From Streptomyces luteogriseus (GTDB lineage: Bacteria; Actinomycetota; Actinomycetes; Streptomycetales; Streptomycetaceae): a DNA stretch of 64,000 bases. Below, piece by piece: positions 54,279-61,661 of this stretch. The stretch covers positions 5,518,001 through 5,582,000 of the forward strand of contig NZ_JACHMS010000001.1 in the NCBI RefSeq assembly GCF_014205055.1, written 5' to 3'. Every line of letters begins with the position of its first letter. The first letter of the stretch is position 1. The position numbers and the translations under genes are program-made. Below the pieces are notes generated by a model. It did not search any database. It saw only the letters and a list, made by a program, of their open reading frames with translations, and was not told the origin of the DNA.

Positions 54279-54375
54279 CCACCGGCCTACGACCGCGACG
54301 CCTACAAGCACCGCCACCATGTACCTCGCAGGACTCCAGCTCGCCGCCATCTTCATCTGGTCAGCAAGGTGGTCC
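54279..54375 (+). pseudogene. IS5-family transposase remnant, C-terminal part
   Basis: PPAYDRDAYKHRH (54279-54317) corresponds to the PPAFDREAYKQRN segment of IS5-type transposases. After a frameshift and an internal deletion, ATMYLAGLQLAAIFIWSARW (54313-54372) is the usual C-terminus. Same orientation as 52209-52619 and continuing where that fragment stops, it appears to be the rest of the same gene. Confidence 0.8.
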
Positions 54376-54387
54376 AGAAGAAGCGGC

Positions 54388-54594
54388 CTAAGCCCCTATG
54401 TGCCCGTCCTTGACGGCGCCGACGAACGCCGCCCAGCCGCTCCGCGAGAAGACCAGGGCGGGTCCGTGGGCGGCTTTGCTGTCCCGTACCGGGACGTCGG
54501 GGCGGCCGGGGGCGACTTCGAGGCACTCTCCTTGATCGCCGCCGCTGTAGCTGGACTTGTACCAGCCGGTGTACTCACTGTCGATCATGCGCAT
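54388..54594 (-). CDS. DUF397 domain protein
   Basis: A 68-residue protein with the DUF397 core WYKSSYSGGDQGECLEVAPG, then VPVRDSKAAHGPALVFSRSGWAAFVGAVKDG. Such proteins pair with DUF5753/XRE regulators in Streptomyces (as in WhiJ- and BldB-type gene sets), thought to counteract or tune them. It overlaps the end of the XRE gene by 20 bases. Start ATG 54594, with ATG 54588 possible. Confidence 0.93.
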   Translation of the reverse strand: MRMIDSEYTGWYKSSYSGGDQGECLEVAPGRPDVPVRDSKAAHGPALVFSRSGWAAFVGAVKDGHIGA

Positions 54595-55399
54595 GGTCCT
54601 CCGCTGCCGCCCTGACGAGGGCCAGTGACTCCTTCTGCGACAACGCGTCGCTCAGAGCCAGAGCGTAGGCCGTCTGGCAGGCGCTCACCAGAGCCGGATC
54701 ATCCATCAAGTTGCCGGTCTGGAAGCCCTCGACGTAGGCCACCGGGGCCGAGTCCTCGAAGGTCATGAGCGTGAGCAGGCTCTGCATGAGTGAGTGCGCC
54801 CCTACGCCGTAGGGAAGGACGTGCAGACGCAGCCGTCCCGACTCGGCCATGTCCGCGACCTTGTGCAACTGCTCTGCCATGACCTGCGATCCGCCGACGC
54901 GACGACGGAGGACCGCCTCGTCGAGCAGCGTCCAGACGACAGGTTGTGCCGGCCCGTCGAGGATTCGGCGGCGCTGTGTTCGAATGACAACGAGCTCGTC
55001 AAGTTCCTCGGTCGTGTGGTTCGGACGGTAGGCCCCGAACAGGGCGCGTGCGTAGTCGTCGGTCTGAAGCACTCCGGGAACCAGAGACAGTGCGAACTGC
55101 TGCATCTGAAGCGCCAGTTGCTCGAGTTCGGCCACCGCCGCGAAATGATCGGTGTAGTGCGACTCCAGGTCCTCCAGCCACCGCGCGAAGAACCCGTCCG
55201 TCCCCAGCGCCCGGTCGATCCGCCGCGCGTCATCCGGCTTGGGGAGGCGTCGGCCCGCCTCGAAATGGCTGATCAGCGTGGGTGAGCACACCACCTGGTC
55301 GCCCAGTTCCTCCTGGGTGAGGCGGGCGGCGGTCCGCCTCAGTCGCATCTCCTCCCCGTACTTCTGACGCGGCGTTCGAAGCGTGCGACGTTCGTCCAT
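54575..55399 (-). CDS. XRE-family regulator with DUF5753 domain
   Basis: A 274-residue regulator. HTH at about residues 12-65 (YGEEMRLRRTAARLTQEELG, VCSPTLISHFEAGRRLPKPD), then the DUF5753 effector domain (SLVPGVLQTDDYARALFGAY, RILDGPAQPVVWTLLDEAVL, LRLHVLPYGVGAHSLM). ATG 55399 follows a GAGGAG ribosome site. With DUF397 it forms the usual actinobacterial developmental regulator pair. A CTTGACA palindrome 16-36 bases upstream is a likely operator overlapping the -35 box. Confidence 0.93.
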   Translation of the reverse strand: MDERRTLRTPRQKYGEEMRLRRTAARLTQEELGDQVVCSPTLISHFEAGRRLPKPDDARRIDRALGTDGFFARWLEDLESHYTDHFAAVAELEQLALQMQQFALSLVPGVLQTDDYARALFGAYRPNHTTEELDELVVIRTQRRRILDGPAQPVVWTLLDEAVLRRRVGGSQVMAEQLHKVADMAESGRLRLHVLPYGVGAHSLMQSLLTLMTFEDSAPVAYVEGFQTGNLMDDPALVSACQTAYALALSDALSQKESLALVRAAAEDHAHDRQ

Positions 55400-55414
55400 C
55401 GGCCAACTCCTCTT

Positions 55415-55435
55415 CTTGACAAGCGCGATGTCAAG
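55415..55435. promoter_or_regulatory. CTTGACA-N7-TGTCAAG palindrome in the XRE promoter
   Basis: Perfect 7-base arms separated by 7 bases. One arm contains TTGACA, a -35 consensus for the XRE gene, so a bound protein would block transcription. Confidence 0.6.
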
Positions 55436-55531
55436 TTCCACCCCCTGGCAGCGTAGCGAGTGCCGACCTCACTCTGTGAGTGATTCAGCGCAGAACGCAG
55501 TCACCGCAGGTGAGAAGGCAGGCAGACAGAC

Positions 55532-55732
55532 GTGGTAGACCTCATCGCTCGGCTCCTCGAACCGTTCCTCCGTTTCCTCTTCCCGCCCCGCGGCAGGCGT
55601 CGGCGATCGACGGCACCGCCCCCGCGTCCGTGCGTCTGCCCGGTGGCCCGCTGCCGTCCTGACGAGCGTTCGCTCCGAGGAGAGGACAACCGACTGGTAC
55701 GCCCCTACCTGATGGCGGAGGCGGGTGCATGA
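55532..55732 (+). CDS. Small basic hypothetical protein
   Basis: A 66-residue protein (GTG start) beginning VDLIARLLEPFLRFLFPPRG, an amphipathic helix, then Arg/Pro/Ser-rich and ending NRLVRPYLMAEAGA. Similar short proteins ending in LVRPYL-type tails are frequent in Streptomyces beside XRE/DUF397 pairs (memory-based). It overlaps the next gene by four bases (ATGA). Divergent from the XRE gene. Function unknown. Confidence 0.6.
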   Translation: MVDLIARLLEPFLRFLFPPRGRRRRSTAPPPRPCVCPVARCRPDERSLRGEDNRLVRPYLMAEAGA

Positions 55733-56046
55733 CCGGCGGAGCGCGCGACTGTGCGGTGGCCGGGCGGCTGCTGCCCTGGACCGGTACCGAGGGCAGACCG
55801 TGCTACCTCGTGGGTGACGGAACCGGCTATGTCTCGCGGCTCGCCGACGAGATCGAGGACGTGCAGATCGACATGGCGGACCAGCTGCTCGGGCACGCCG
55901 CCGAACTCCTCGCGGAGCGTCGGGTGACCGGCGCGGAACTGCACTACTTGGCCCGGCGGCTCAGCGAGTCGCTACGGGACGTCAAGAGGGTCGCGGAGAG
56001 CAGGGGGGCGCGGCTCGCCCCTGAGTCCGGGCCATGGCCAGGGTGA
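55729..56046 (+). CDS. Small hypothetical protein
   Basis: A 105-residue protein with an N-terminal beta segment (RLLPWTGTEGRPCYLVGDGTGYVSRLADEIED) and a C-terminal helix rich in Leu, Arg and Glu. It overlaps the previous gene by four bases and so forms a two-gene unit divergent from the XRE gene. Such proteins travel with XRE/DUF397 sets in Streptomyces; function unknown. Confidence 0.65.
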   Translation: MTGGARDCAVAGRLLPWTGTEGRPCYLVGDGTGYVSRLADEIEDVQIDMADQLLGHAAELLAERRVTGAELHYLARRLSESLRDVKRVAESRGARLAPESGPWPG

Positions 56047-56048
56047 CG

Positions 56049-56642
56049 TCAGCGCGCATCGGTGCGGCGGGCGTACGCCCGGGCCGCGCGGGCGCGGTCG
56101 CCGCAGCGGGTGGAGCACCAGTGGCGGCGCCCGTGGCGGAGCAGGTAGCGGTTGCAGGGCGGGGAGCCGCAGGCGGTGAGGCGCTCGGCCCCGGGGGAGG
56201 TGAGCAGGTCGGCGGCGTCGGCGGCGAGGGTCGCCAGGGCGAGGTCGACGATCGCGGTGGTGGGGTGCGGGGCGGTGCGGTAGGGGCCGGTCTTGTCGTC
56301 CCATCGCAGCAGCGGGGCCGTGGGGACCCTGGTCATCGCGTCGTTGACGGCGTTCACGGCCGCGGGCAGGGCGGGCACGCCGTCGACACGGGCGGCGAAC
56401 AGCGACCTGATCTGTTCGCGCAGCGACCGCAGCTGGGTCGCGCACATCTCCCGCATGCCGGCGTCGACCGGGGCGAGGTCGCGCTGGGTCAGCCAGTGGT
56501 TCGCCTGTGCGGGGGTGCCCAGGAGGTCGAGCGTGCGCCCGCCGGGCAGGGCGATCGCGGTATTGGCGAGGGCGAGGGAGGCGTGCTCCGCCTCGCCCTG
56601 TGCGGGCGGCGGGGCGGGCTGTTCGATCACGGGCTCCTCCAT
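56049..56642 (-). CDS. ABATE/CGNR zinc-finger transcriptional regulator
   Basis: A 197-residue protein with an N-terminal ABATE stress-response domain (SLALANTAIALPGGRTLDLL) and a C-terminal CGNR zinc finger (LTACGSPPCNRYLLRHGRRH, WCSTRCGDRARAARAYARR). The name motif is CGDR here, a conservative change. Four Cys bind zinc and the basic tail binds DNA. ATG 56642. An inverted CCGTGAGA/TCTCACGG pair in the divergent promoter is its likely operator. Confidence 0.9.
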   Translation of the reverse strand: MEEPVIEQPAPPPAQGEAEHASLALANTAIALPGGRTLDLLGTPAQANHWLTQRDLAPVDAGMREMCATQLRSLREQIRSLFAARVDGVPALPAAVNAVNDAMTRVPTAPLLRWDDKTGPYRTAPHPTTAIVDLALATLAADAADLLTSPGAERLTACGSPPCNRYLLRHGRRHWCSTRCGDRARAARAYARRTDAR

Positions 56643-56666
56643 ACCTCTCATGGTACGGCTTGCCTG

Positions 56667-56721
56667 TATCCGTGAGAAGCGGCTACGGTCGTCTCACGGT
56701 TCAATCATGTCTATCCGTGAG
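56667..56721. promoter_or_regulatory. Shared operators of the CGNR / metallo-hydrolase promoter
   Basis: CCGTGAGA (56670-56677) and TCTCACGG (56692-56699) are perfect 8-base inverted arms. TATCCGTGAG also occurs twice as a direct repeat (56667-56676 and 56712-56721). All lie in the 86-base divergent gap. Confidence 0.6.
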
Positions 56722-56728
56722 GTGCTTC

Positions 56729-57529
56729 ATGTCCTCCCTGCCCGCGACGACCGACTTCCCCGTCCGCGCCCTCGGCGGCCCGACCGCCCTGTTCGAGTAC
56801 GGCGGCCTGCGCTTCCTGACCGACCCGACCTTCGACGCCCCCGGCGACTACGCCCGGCCCGGGGGTCCGGTCCTGACCAAGACCGCGCCCGCCACCGCCA
56901 CGCCCGCCGACCTCGGCGGCGTCGACGTGGTGCTGCTCTCCCACGACGAGCACCCCGACAACCTCGACACCTCCGGCCGGGCCCTGCTTCCCGGCACACC
57001 CCTGACCCTGACCACGCCGGGCGGCGGCGAGCGCCTGCGCGAGAGCCTGGGGGACAAGGTCAGGGGCCTGGCCGACTGGGAGTCCGTCGAGCTGGACCGG
57101 CCCGGCGGCGGCACGGTCACCGTGACCGGCGTCCCGGCCCTGCACGGACCCGGCCCGCGCGAGCAGGTCGAGGCGTTCACCGGCCAGGTCGTCGGCTTCG
57201 TGCTGACCGGCGAGGGCCTGCCCACCGTCTACGTCAGCGGCGACAACGCCTCCCTCGACGCCGTCCGCGAGATCGCCGGCCGCTTCGGCCCCGTCGACAC
57301 CGCCGTGCTCTTCGCCGGGGCTCCCCGCTTCCCCGTCCTCTTCGACAACCAGGTCATCGTCCTGGACAGCGCGATGGCCGCCGAGGCCGCGCGGATCCTC
57401 GGCGCCCGGCGCGTCGTCCCCGTCCACTACGACAGCTGGGCCCACTTCACCGAGGGCCGCGAGCAGTTGGCGGCCGCCTTCACCGCCGCCGGGCTCGCCG
57501 ACCGGCTGGACTGGGGCAAGGGAGCCTGA
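56729..57529 (+). CDS. Metallo-beta-lactamase-fold hydrolase (UlaG/RomA-like)
   Basis: A 266-residue MBL-fold protein of the type with a short metal motif: GPTALFEYGGLRFLTDPTFD, VVLLSHDEHPDNLD (in place of HxHxDH), VPALHGPG, and SGDNASLDA; the last ligand is in VPVHYDSWAHF. Members include L-ascorbate-6-P lactonase and other hydrolases; substrate unknown. ATG 56729. Probably repressed by the divergent CGNR regulator. It ends 7 bases from a convergent gene. Confidence 0.85.
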   Translation: MSSLPATTDFPVRALGGPTALFEYGGLRFLTDPTFDAPGDYARPGGPVLTKTAPATATPADLGGVDVVLLSHDEHPDNLDTSGRALLPGTPLTLTTPGGGERLRESLGDKVRGLADWESVELDRPGGGTVTVTGVPALHGPGPREQVEAFTGQVVGFVLTGEGLPTVYVSGDNASLDAVREIAGRFGPVDTAVLFAGAPRFPVLFDNQVIVLDSAMAAEAARILGARRVVPVHYDSWAHFTEGREQLAAAFTAAGLADRLDWGKGA

Positions 57530-57536
57530 CCTGTCG

Positions 57537-58184
57537 TCACTTCCGCCAGAACAGGTGATGCACCACCCCGCTCGGACTCGGCACGACGTCGCAGTGGAAG
57601 CGGCCGAACAGTTCCTCGGGCGACTCCCACAGCCGTGACCCGGATCCGAGCATCACATCGGGCGAGACCGCCACGTGCAGCGCGTCGACCAGGTCGGCGT
57701 CCAGGAACTGCCGGATGGTCGCCGCTCCGCCGCCGAGCCGGACGTCCTTGCCCCCGGCCGCTTTGCGCGCCTGGGCGAGGACCTCGGCCGGATCCCCGCC
57801 GACGAAGTGGAACGTCGTGTCGGAGAGGGTGAACGAGGGGCGCTCGTGGTGGGTCATCACGAACACCGGGGTGTGGAACGGAGGCTCGTCGCCCCACCAG
57901 CCCTGCCACTCGTGGTTCTCCCAAGGGCCGCGCTGCGGGCTGAACTTGTTGCGGCCCATGATCTCGGCGCCGATGTTGTGGTGGAAGTCGCGCACCAGAT
58001 AGTCGTCGAGGCCCCGGCTCCCGCCCGGGTCGGTGCGGTTCGGCCAGCTCGCGGTCGCGCCGGCCCAGGCGAACATCGTGCCGGGATCGGCATGACCGAA
58101 CGGCCGCTCCAGGCTCTGGCCCTCACCGGCACCGAAGCCGTCACTCGAGACATTGAAGTTCTGCACGCGCAGCAGCTGGGACAC
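57537..58184 (-). CDS. Dihydrofolate reductase-family protein (RibD C-terminal type)
   Basis: A 215-residue RibD_C-like reductase: LRVQNFNVSSDGFGAGEGQS, IMGRNKFSPQRGPWENHEWQ, FVMTHHERPSFTLSDTTFHFV and VRLGGGAATIRQFLDADLVD are typical. GTG 58184 has AGGAGGAG 6 bases upstream. A second member of this family lies at 48111 but sequences differ widely. Substrate unknown. Downstream of the cupin gene on the same strand. Confidence 0.85.
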   Translation of the reverse strand: MSQLLRVQNFNVSSDGFGAGEGQSLERPFGHADPGTMFAWAGATASWPNRTDPGGSRGLDDYLVRDFHHNIGAEIMGRNKFSPQRGPWENHEWQGWWGDEPPFHTPVFVMTHHERPSFTLSDTTFHFVGGDPAEVLAQARKAAGGKDVRLGGGAATIRQFLDADLVDALHVAVSPDVMLGSGSRLWESPEELFGRFHCDVVPSPSGVVHHLFWRK

Positions 58185-58271
58185 AGCGCTCCTCCTGTGG
58201 TCGATGCAAGAGAGACCGCCCGGACCGGGAAAACTCATCGGCGCGGGCCCGGCGCGGCCAAGACTCCGGCT

Positions 58272-58637
58272 TCACCCGGCCTGCGCCACCACGTGGTCGA
58301 TCACCTGCTGGAAGTCCTCACTCGGCGAGAACTCCACCAGTTCGCTGTCCTCCAGCGCCACCGGCACGTGGCCGGGGCCCCAGTAGTACGCCTGCCCCGC
58401 CTCGTACTCCTCCTCGCCGGTGGCCGTCCGCATCCGGATCCGGCCCTTGAGCAGGTAACCCCAGTGCGGGCACGGGCAGGCGTCGTCGGGCAGGCCCTTG
58501 AGGGCCGGGCCCATGTCCGTGCCCTGGGGCAGCGTGATGTAGCCGACCGACATGCCGCCGCCGATCGGCGTCAGGCGCAGTTCCACTCCGTCGCCTTCGA
58601 GGGCCACGGGTACGTCGTTCCGGGTCGCCGCCGTCAT
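58272..58637 (-). CDS. Cupin-domain protein
   Basis: A 121-residue single-domain cupin (VGYITLPQGTDMGPALKGLP, CPCPHWGYLLKGRIRMRTAT, YYWGPGHVPVALEDSELVEF). The usual G-x5-HxH metal motif is altered: one His in PCPHWGYLLKG and one in GPGHVP, so metal binding is uncertain. ATG 58637. It is divergent from a LacI regulator and may be under its operators. Confidence 0.85.
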   Translation of the reverse strand: MTAATRNDVPVALEGDGVELRLTPIGGGMSVGYITLPQGTDMGPALKGLPDDACPCPHWGYLLKGRIRMRTATGEEEYEAGQAYYWGPGHVPVALEDSELVEFSPSEDFQQVIDHVVAQAG

Positions 58638-58774
58638 GGTTCCTCCGCTCCGGCCCGCCAGGGCCTCGAACGCCCCACAGGAAACCCCCGTACCTCCAGC
58701 CTGGCCCGCCGGGCCGAACCCTGCGACATCACGATCCGGTCAAGAGGTACCGCCGGGGGCTTGATTCGGCTGCG

Positions 58775-58814
58775 TGTAATCGATTCCATGCTCCCGTCGA
58801 TGTAATCGATTCCA
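58775..58814. promoter_or_regulatory. Two LacI-type operators TGTAATCGATTCCA
   Basis: The same 14-base site occurs at 58775-58788 and 58801-58814, 26 bases apart. It is a near-palindrome centred on CG (TGnAATCGATTnCA), as typical for LacI-family proteins. They lie 53-92 bases before the LacI gene and could govern it, the cupin gene and the sugar transporter operon. Confidence 0.8.
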
Positions 58815-58866
58815 CGAGCACTCACCCGGTGCTCCCACGACTGATCCACAAGGAGGTGGAGCGGCG

Positions 58867-59865
58867 GTGGCCAGCATCAAGGACGTCGCTGCCGAGGCCG
58901 GCGTCTCCGTCGCCACGGTCTCGCGCGTCCTGAACGACCACCCGTCGGTCAGCGCCGACGCACGCACCCGCGTGCTGGCCGCCGTCGAGACCCTGGGCTA
59001 CCGCCCGAACGCCGTCGCCCGCTCCCTGCGCACCGACCAGACCCACACCCTCGGCCTGGTCATCAGCGACGTGATGAACCCGTACTTCACCGAACTGGCC
59101 CGCTCCGTCGAGGAGGAGGCCCGCGCGCTCGGCTACAGCGTCATCATCGGCAACGCCGACGAGCGCCCGGACCTCCAGGACCACCACGTTCGGACCCTGC
59201 TCGACCGCCGGATCGACGGCCTGCTCGTCTCCCCGACGGACGGCGGCTCGCCGCTGATGCTGGACGCCGCGCGGGCCGGGACGCCCATGGTCTTCGTGGA
59301 CCGGTGGATCCCGGGCGTGGACGTGCCGGTGGTACGGGCGGACGGCCGGACCGCCGTACGGGACCTCGTGGCGCATCTGCACGGGCTGGGGCACCGCAGG
59401 CTCGCCATCATCGCGGGCCCGGCGGCGACCACCACCGGTCAGGAGCGCGTCGAGGCCTTCCGGGAGGCGCTCGGCGCGTACGGGCTCGACCTGCCCGACG
59501 CCTACATAGGGCAGGGCGACTTCCAGGCCGAGAGCGGCCGGCTGGTCACCGAGGGCTTCCTCGATCTGGCCGAACCGCCCGAGGTCGTCTTCGCGGCCGA
59601 CAACCTTATGGCGCTCGGCGCCCTGGACGCCGTACGGGCGCGTGGTCTGCGCGTACCGGACGACCTCGCGCTGGCCGCGTTCGACGACATCCGGTGGTTC
59701 GTGCACACCGATCCGCCGATCACCGCGATCGCCCAGCCCACGGGCGAGCTGGGCCGGGCCGCCGTACGGGCCCTGGTCGACCGCATCGAGGGGCGGCCCG
59801 GCGAGTCCGTCACGCTCCCCGCCCGGCTCGTCGTACGCCGCTCGTGCGGCGAGAACCGTTCCTAG
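58867..59865 (+). CDS. LacI-family regulator of the adjoining sugar ABC importer
   Basis: A 332-residue LacI regulator: HTH at residues 3-23 (SIKDVAAEAGVSVATVSRVL) and an effector domain (LGLVISDVMNPYFTELARSV, VFVDRWIPGVDVPVVRADGR, VFAADNLMALGALDAV, LALAAFDDIRWFVHTDPPIT). The GTG at 58867 follows an AAGGAGGT ribosome site. In usual order it would lead directly into the ABC importer genes, but a TnpB-like gene on the other strand now lies between. Confidence 0.94.
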   Translation: MASIKDVAAEAGVSVATVSRVLNDHPSVSADARTRVLAAVETLGYRPNAVARSLRTDQTHTLGLVISDVMNPYFTELARSVEEEARALGYSVIIGNADERPDLQDHHVRTLLDRRIDGLLVSPTDGGSPLMLDAARAGTPMVFVDRWIPGVDVPVVRADGRTAVRDLVAHLHGLGHRRLAIIAGPAATTTGQERVEAFREALGAYGLDLPDAYIGQGDFQAESGRLVTEGFLDLAEPPEVVFAADNLMALGALDAVRARGLRVPDDLALAAFDDIRWFVHTDPPITAIAQPTGELGRAAVRALVDRIEGRPGESVTLPARLVVRRSCGENRS

Positions 59866-61538
59866 TCAGTGAGCAGGAGTGAGTCTTGTACCCATACCTG
59901 GCCACTGCGGACATCCCGAACGGTCTTGGGTGTCCTGGTCGCCCGCGTACTTGCAGCGTCCGGCGGCACGGATCGTGTCCGTGGTCCGGCAACGCGGGGG
60001 CGGGCTCCCTCACGCCCAGGAGCCTCCGGCCCGGCCTGGACGGTCCGATGCCCCGCACGATCGCTCCGGTCGTGCGGGGGCGGTGTCGTCCGTCGCCGGA
60101 TCGGATGCCCCTGGGCGCGTCGCCCGATCGCGATGCTCGCTGCATCGTGACGGGTCGTCTTACGAGTCCTGCTGGTGAGGGGCTTCTGCCAGTGCTGGGT
60201 GCCCCACTTCGAGGTGTAGGCCGGATCGACAGCGATGATCGCGACACCGGTGGCGTCGGCCATCGACGTGAGCCGGGCGCGGAGCCTGCCCGTGGGCATA
60301 CCGGAGATCAACTGCCGGAAGCGGCACTTACGGCCGTGCTTTTCGCGGGTCTTCTCCGCCGCAAAGTCCAGATCCTCCACGGCGATGGCCTTCACGCCGC
60401 AGGTCTTGGCCCAGTTCAGCAGCCGGGACAGGGCATGGCGTACCTGGGCGTCGCGGTGGTTGGCCGACCCGCTGAGGTCATAGGAGAAGCGGCGGGGTCG
60501 GCCGGTCGGGTTGCCGTGCACGTCGAGCCGCCAGACGGCGAGGTGGTCGGCGTTGGTGTCCACACCGATCACGCCATCGGCGAGGGCGGCTTCGAGCGGG
60601 ATGGTCTTCGTGGGCGGGATCTGCCAGGAGGCAGTCAGGTACCAGCGTCCACGGCCTGTGTCCAGATGAATGCGGTAGGCGACAGCCCGGTTCGCCTCAA
60701 TGCGGTCGGCCCACTCCTGGCCCCGGTGCGGGAAACACACCCTGGCGGCGAGCACGTACCGGCCATGCTTAGCGTTCGCAAGCTCCTTGAGGGGGGCGGG
60801 CAGCTTGATGCTCACCTCTCCGTGCGCGGTGACGCGGATCGTCTCGTTGCCGAAGCGCCTGCCGGACTCACCGTCCGCCTGGAGGAACCAGCGCCCGGCT
60901 TCCCACCGCTTTCGCCACTGGTCCTCGGTGAGCTGCGCGGCGTCGAGATTGTGGCGGGTGCCCAGCAGACGTTTGCCGCCTCGTACCACGCGGACGACAC
61001 CGGCCTGACGGTCAGCTCGTACCTGTTCGAGCCGGTCCTCGAGGACGTGCAGGCGGCGGGTCTTGTTGAACCACTCGTGCGCGGAGCGGTAGCCACCCGG
61101 TTCCTGCTTGGTGCCCTTGTGGCCGACCGGCAGCGACAAGCGGTGCGCGATCGTACGGACACCGGCCTCCAGAGACTGGATGTGCGCGGCCTGCCCACGA
61201 CGGGCCAGCGCCCATTGATCGTGCGTGGCCTTCGTAATCGCACCTGCCCACCGCGAGGACGACTCGGCAGTGAGTCCCTTCTTCCGGGCCGCCCACCTGT
61301 CGGTGGAGTGCTCCAGCCCGTCAGCGCACCGTGCCTTGAGATCACGGGAGGCGAGCGAGCCGAGGTGCGCACCGACCAATGCGAGCACCTCCTCATCGGC
61401 AGGCGTGAGCTGCTTCAACCGTGTACGGACCGCCACCCCCGAGGGGCCGACAGCAACGAACGACGCCGCAAGCTCCCGCAACCCGCCCACCCCATACGGC
61501 CTCTCGAAAACCCGTTCATCACACCCAACGAGCACCAT
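59862..61538 (-). CDS. TnpB-like RuvC nuclease homolog of an IS605-type element, lacking the zinc finger
   Basis: A 558-residue TnpB-related protein. RuvC motifs are in order: GVIGVDTNADHLAVWRLD (Asp), AIAVEDLDF (Glu) and TRHDAASIAIGRRAQG (Asp). Between RuvC-II and -III, where TnpB has a CxxC/CxxC zinc finger, it has AVDPAYTSKWGTQHWQKP without Cys. The N-terminal half is rich in basic helices (KARCADGLEHSTDRWAARKK), suited to RNA binding. After RuvC-III about 85 residues of Arg/Pro/Thr-rich sequence are probably the read-through of the element's right end. No TnpA is nearby. ATG 61538; ends inside the lacI stop region. Confidence 0.85.
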   Translation of the reverse strand: MVLVGCDERVFERPYGVGGLRELAASFVAVGPSGVAVRTRLKQLTPADEEVLALVGAHLGSLASRDLKARCADGLEHSTDRWAARKKGLTAESSSRWAGAITKATHDQWALARRGQAAHIQSLEAGVRTIAHRLSLPVGHKGTKQEPGGYRSAHEWFNKTRRLHVLEDRLEQVRADRQAGVVRVVRGGKRLLGTRHNLDAAQLTEDQWRKRWEAGRWFLQADGESGRRFGNETIRVTAHGEVSIKLPAPLKELANAKHGRYVLAARVCFPHRGQEWADRIEANRAVAYRIHLDTGRGRWYLTASWQIPPTKTIPLEAALADGVIGVDTNADHLAVWRLDVHGNPTGRPRRFSYDLSGSANHRDAQVRHALSRLLNWAKTCGVKAIAVEDLDFAAEKTREKHGRKCRFRQLISGMPTGRLRARLTSMADATGVAIIAVDPAYTSKWGTQHWQKPLTSRTRKTTRHDAASIAIGRRAQGHPIRRRTTPPPHDRSDRAGHRTVQAGPEAPGREGARPRVAGPRTRSVPPDAASTRATRTPKTVRDVRSGQVWVQDSLLLTD

Positions 61539-61661
61539 CCGGAAAGGTCACACATTCGACAGGCGAACTCGAATTCCCATCTCGAGGCAGCACCCCTGAC
61601 CGGAACCTCAGCACTCACTCAAACCCCCACAGTTCCCCATCCCAGTGCAAAGGAGCACGAC

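Noticed and set aside
59886-61661. An upstream extension of the sugar ABC ATPase through the TnpB-like region
   Set aside because: This stretch is antisense to the TnpB-like gene; the ATPase has a good ribosome site and GTG at 61662, where the family's N-terminus begins.
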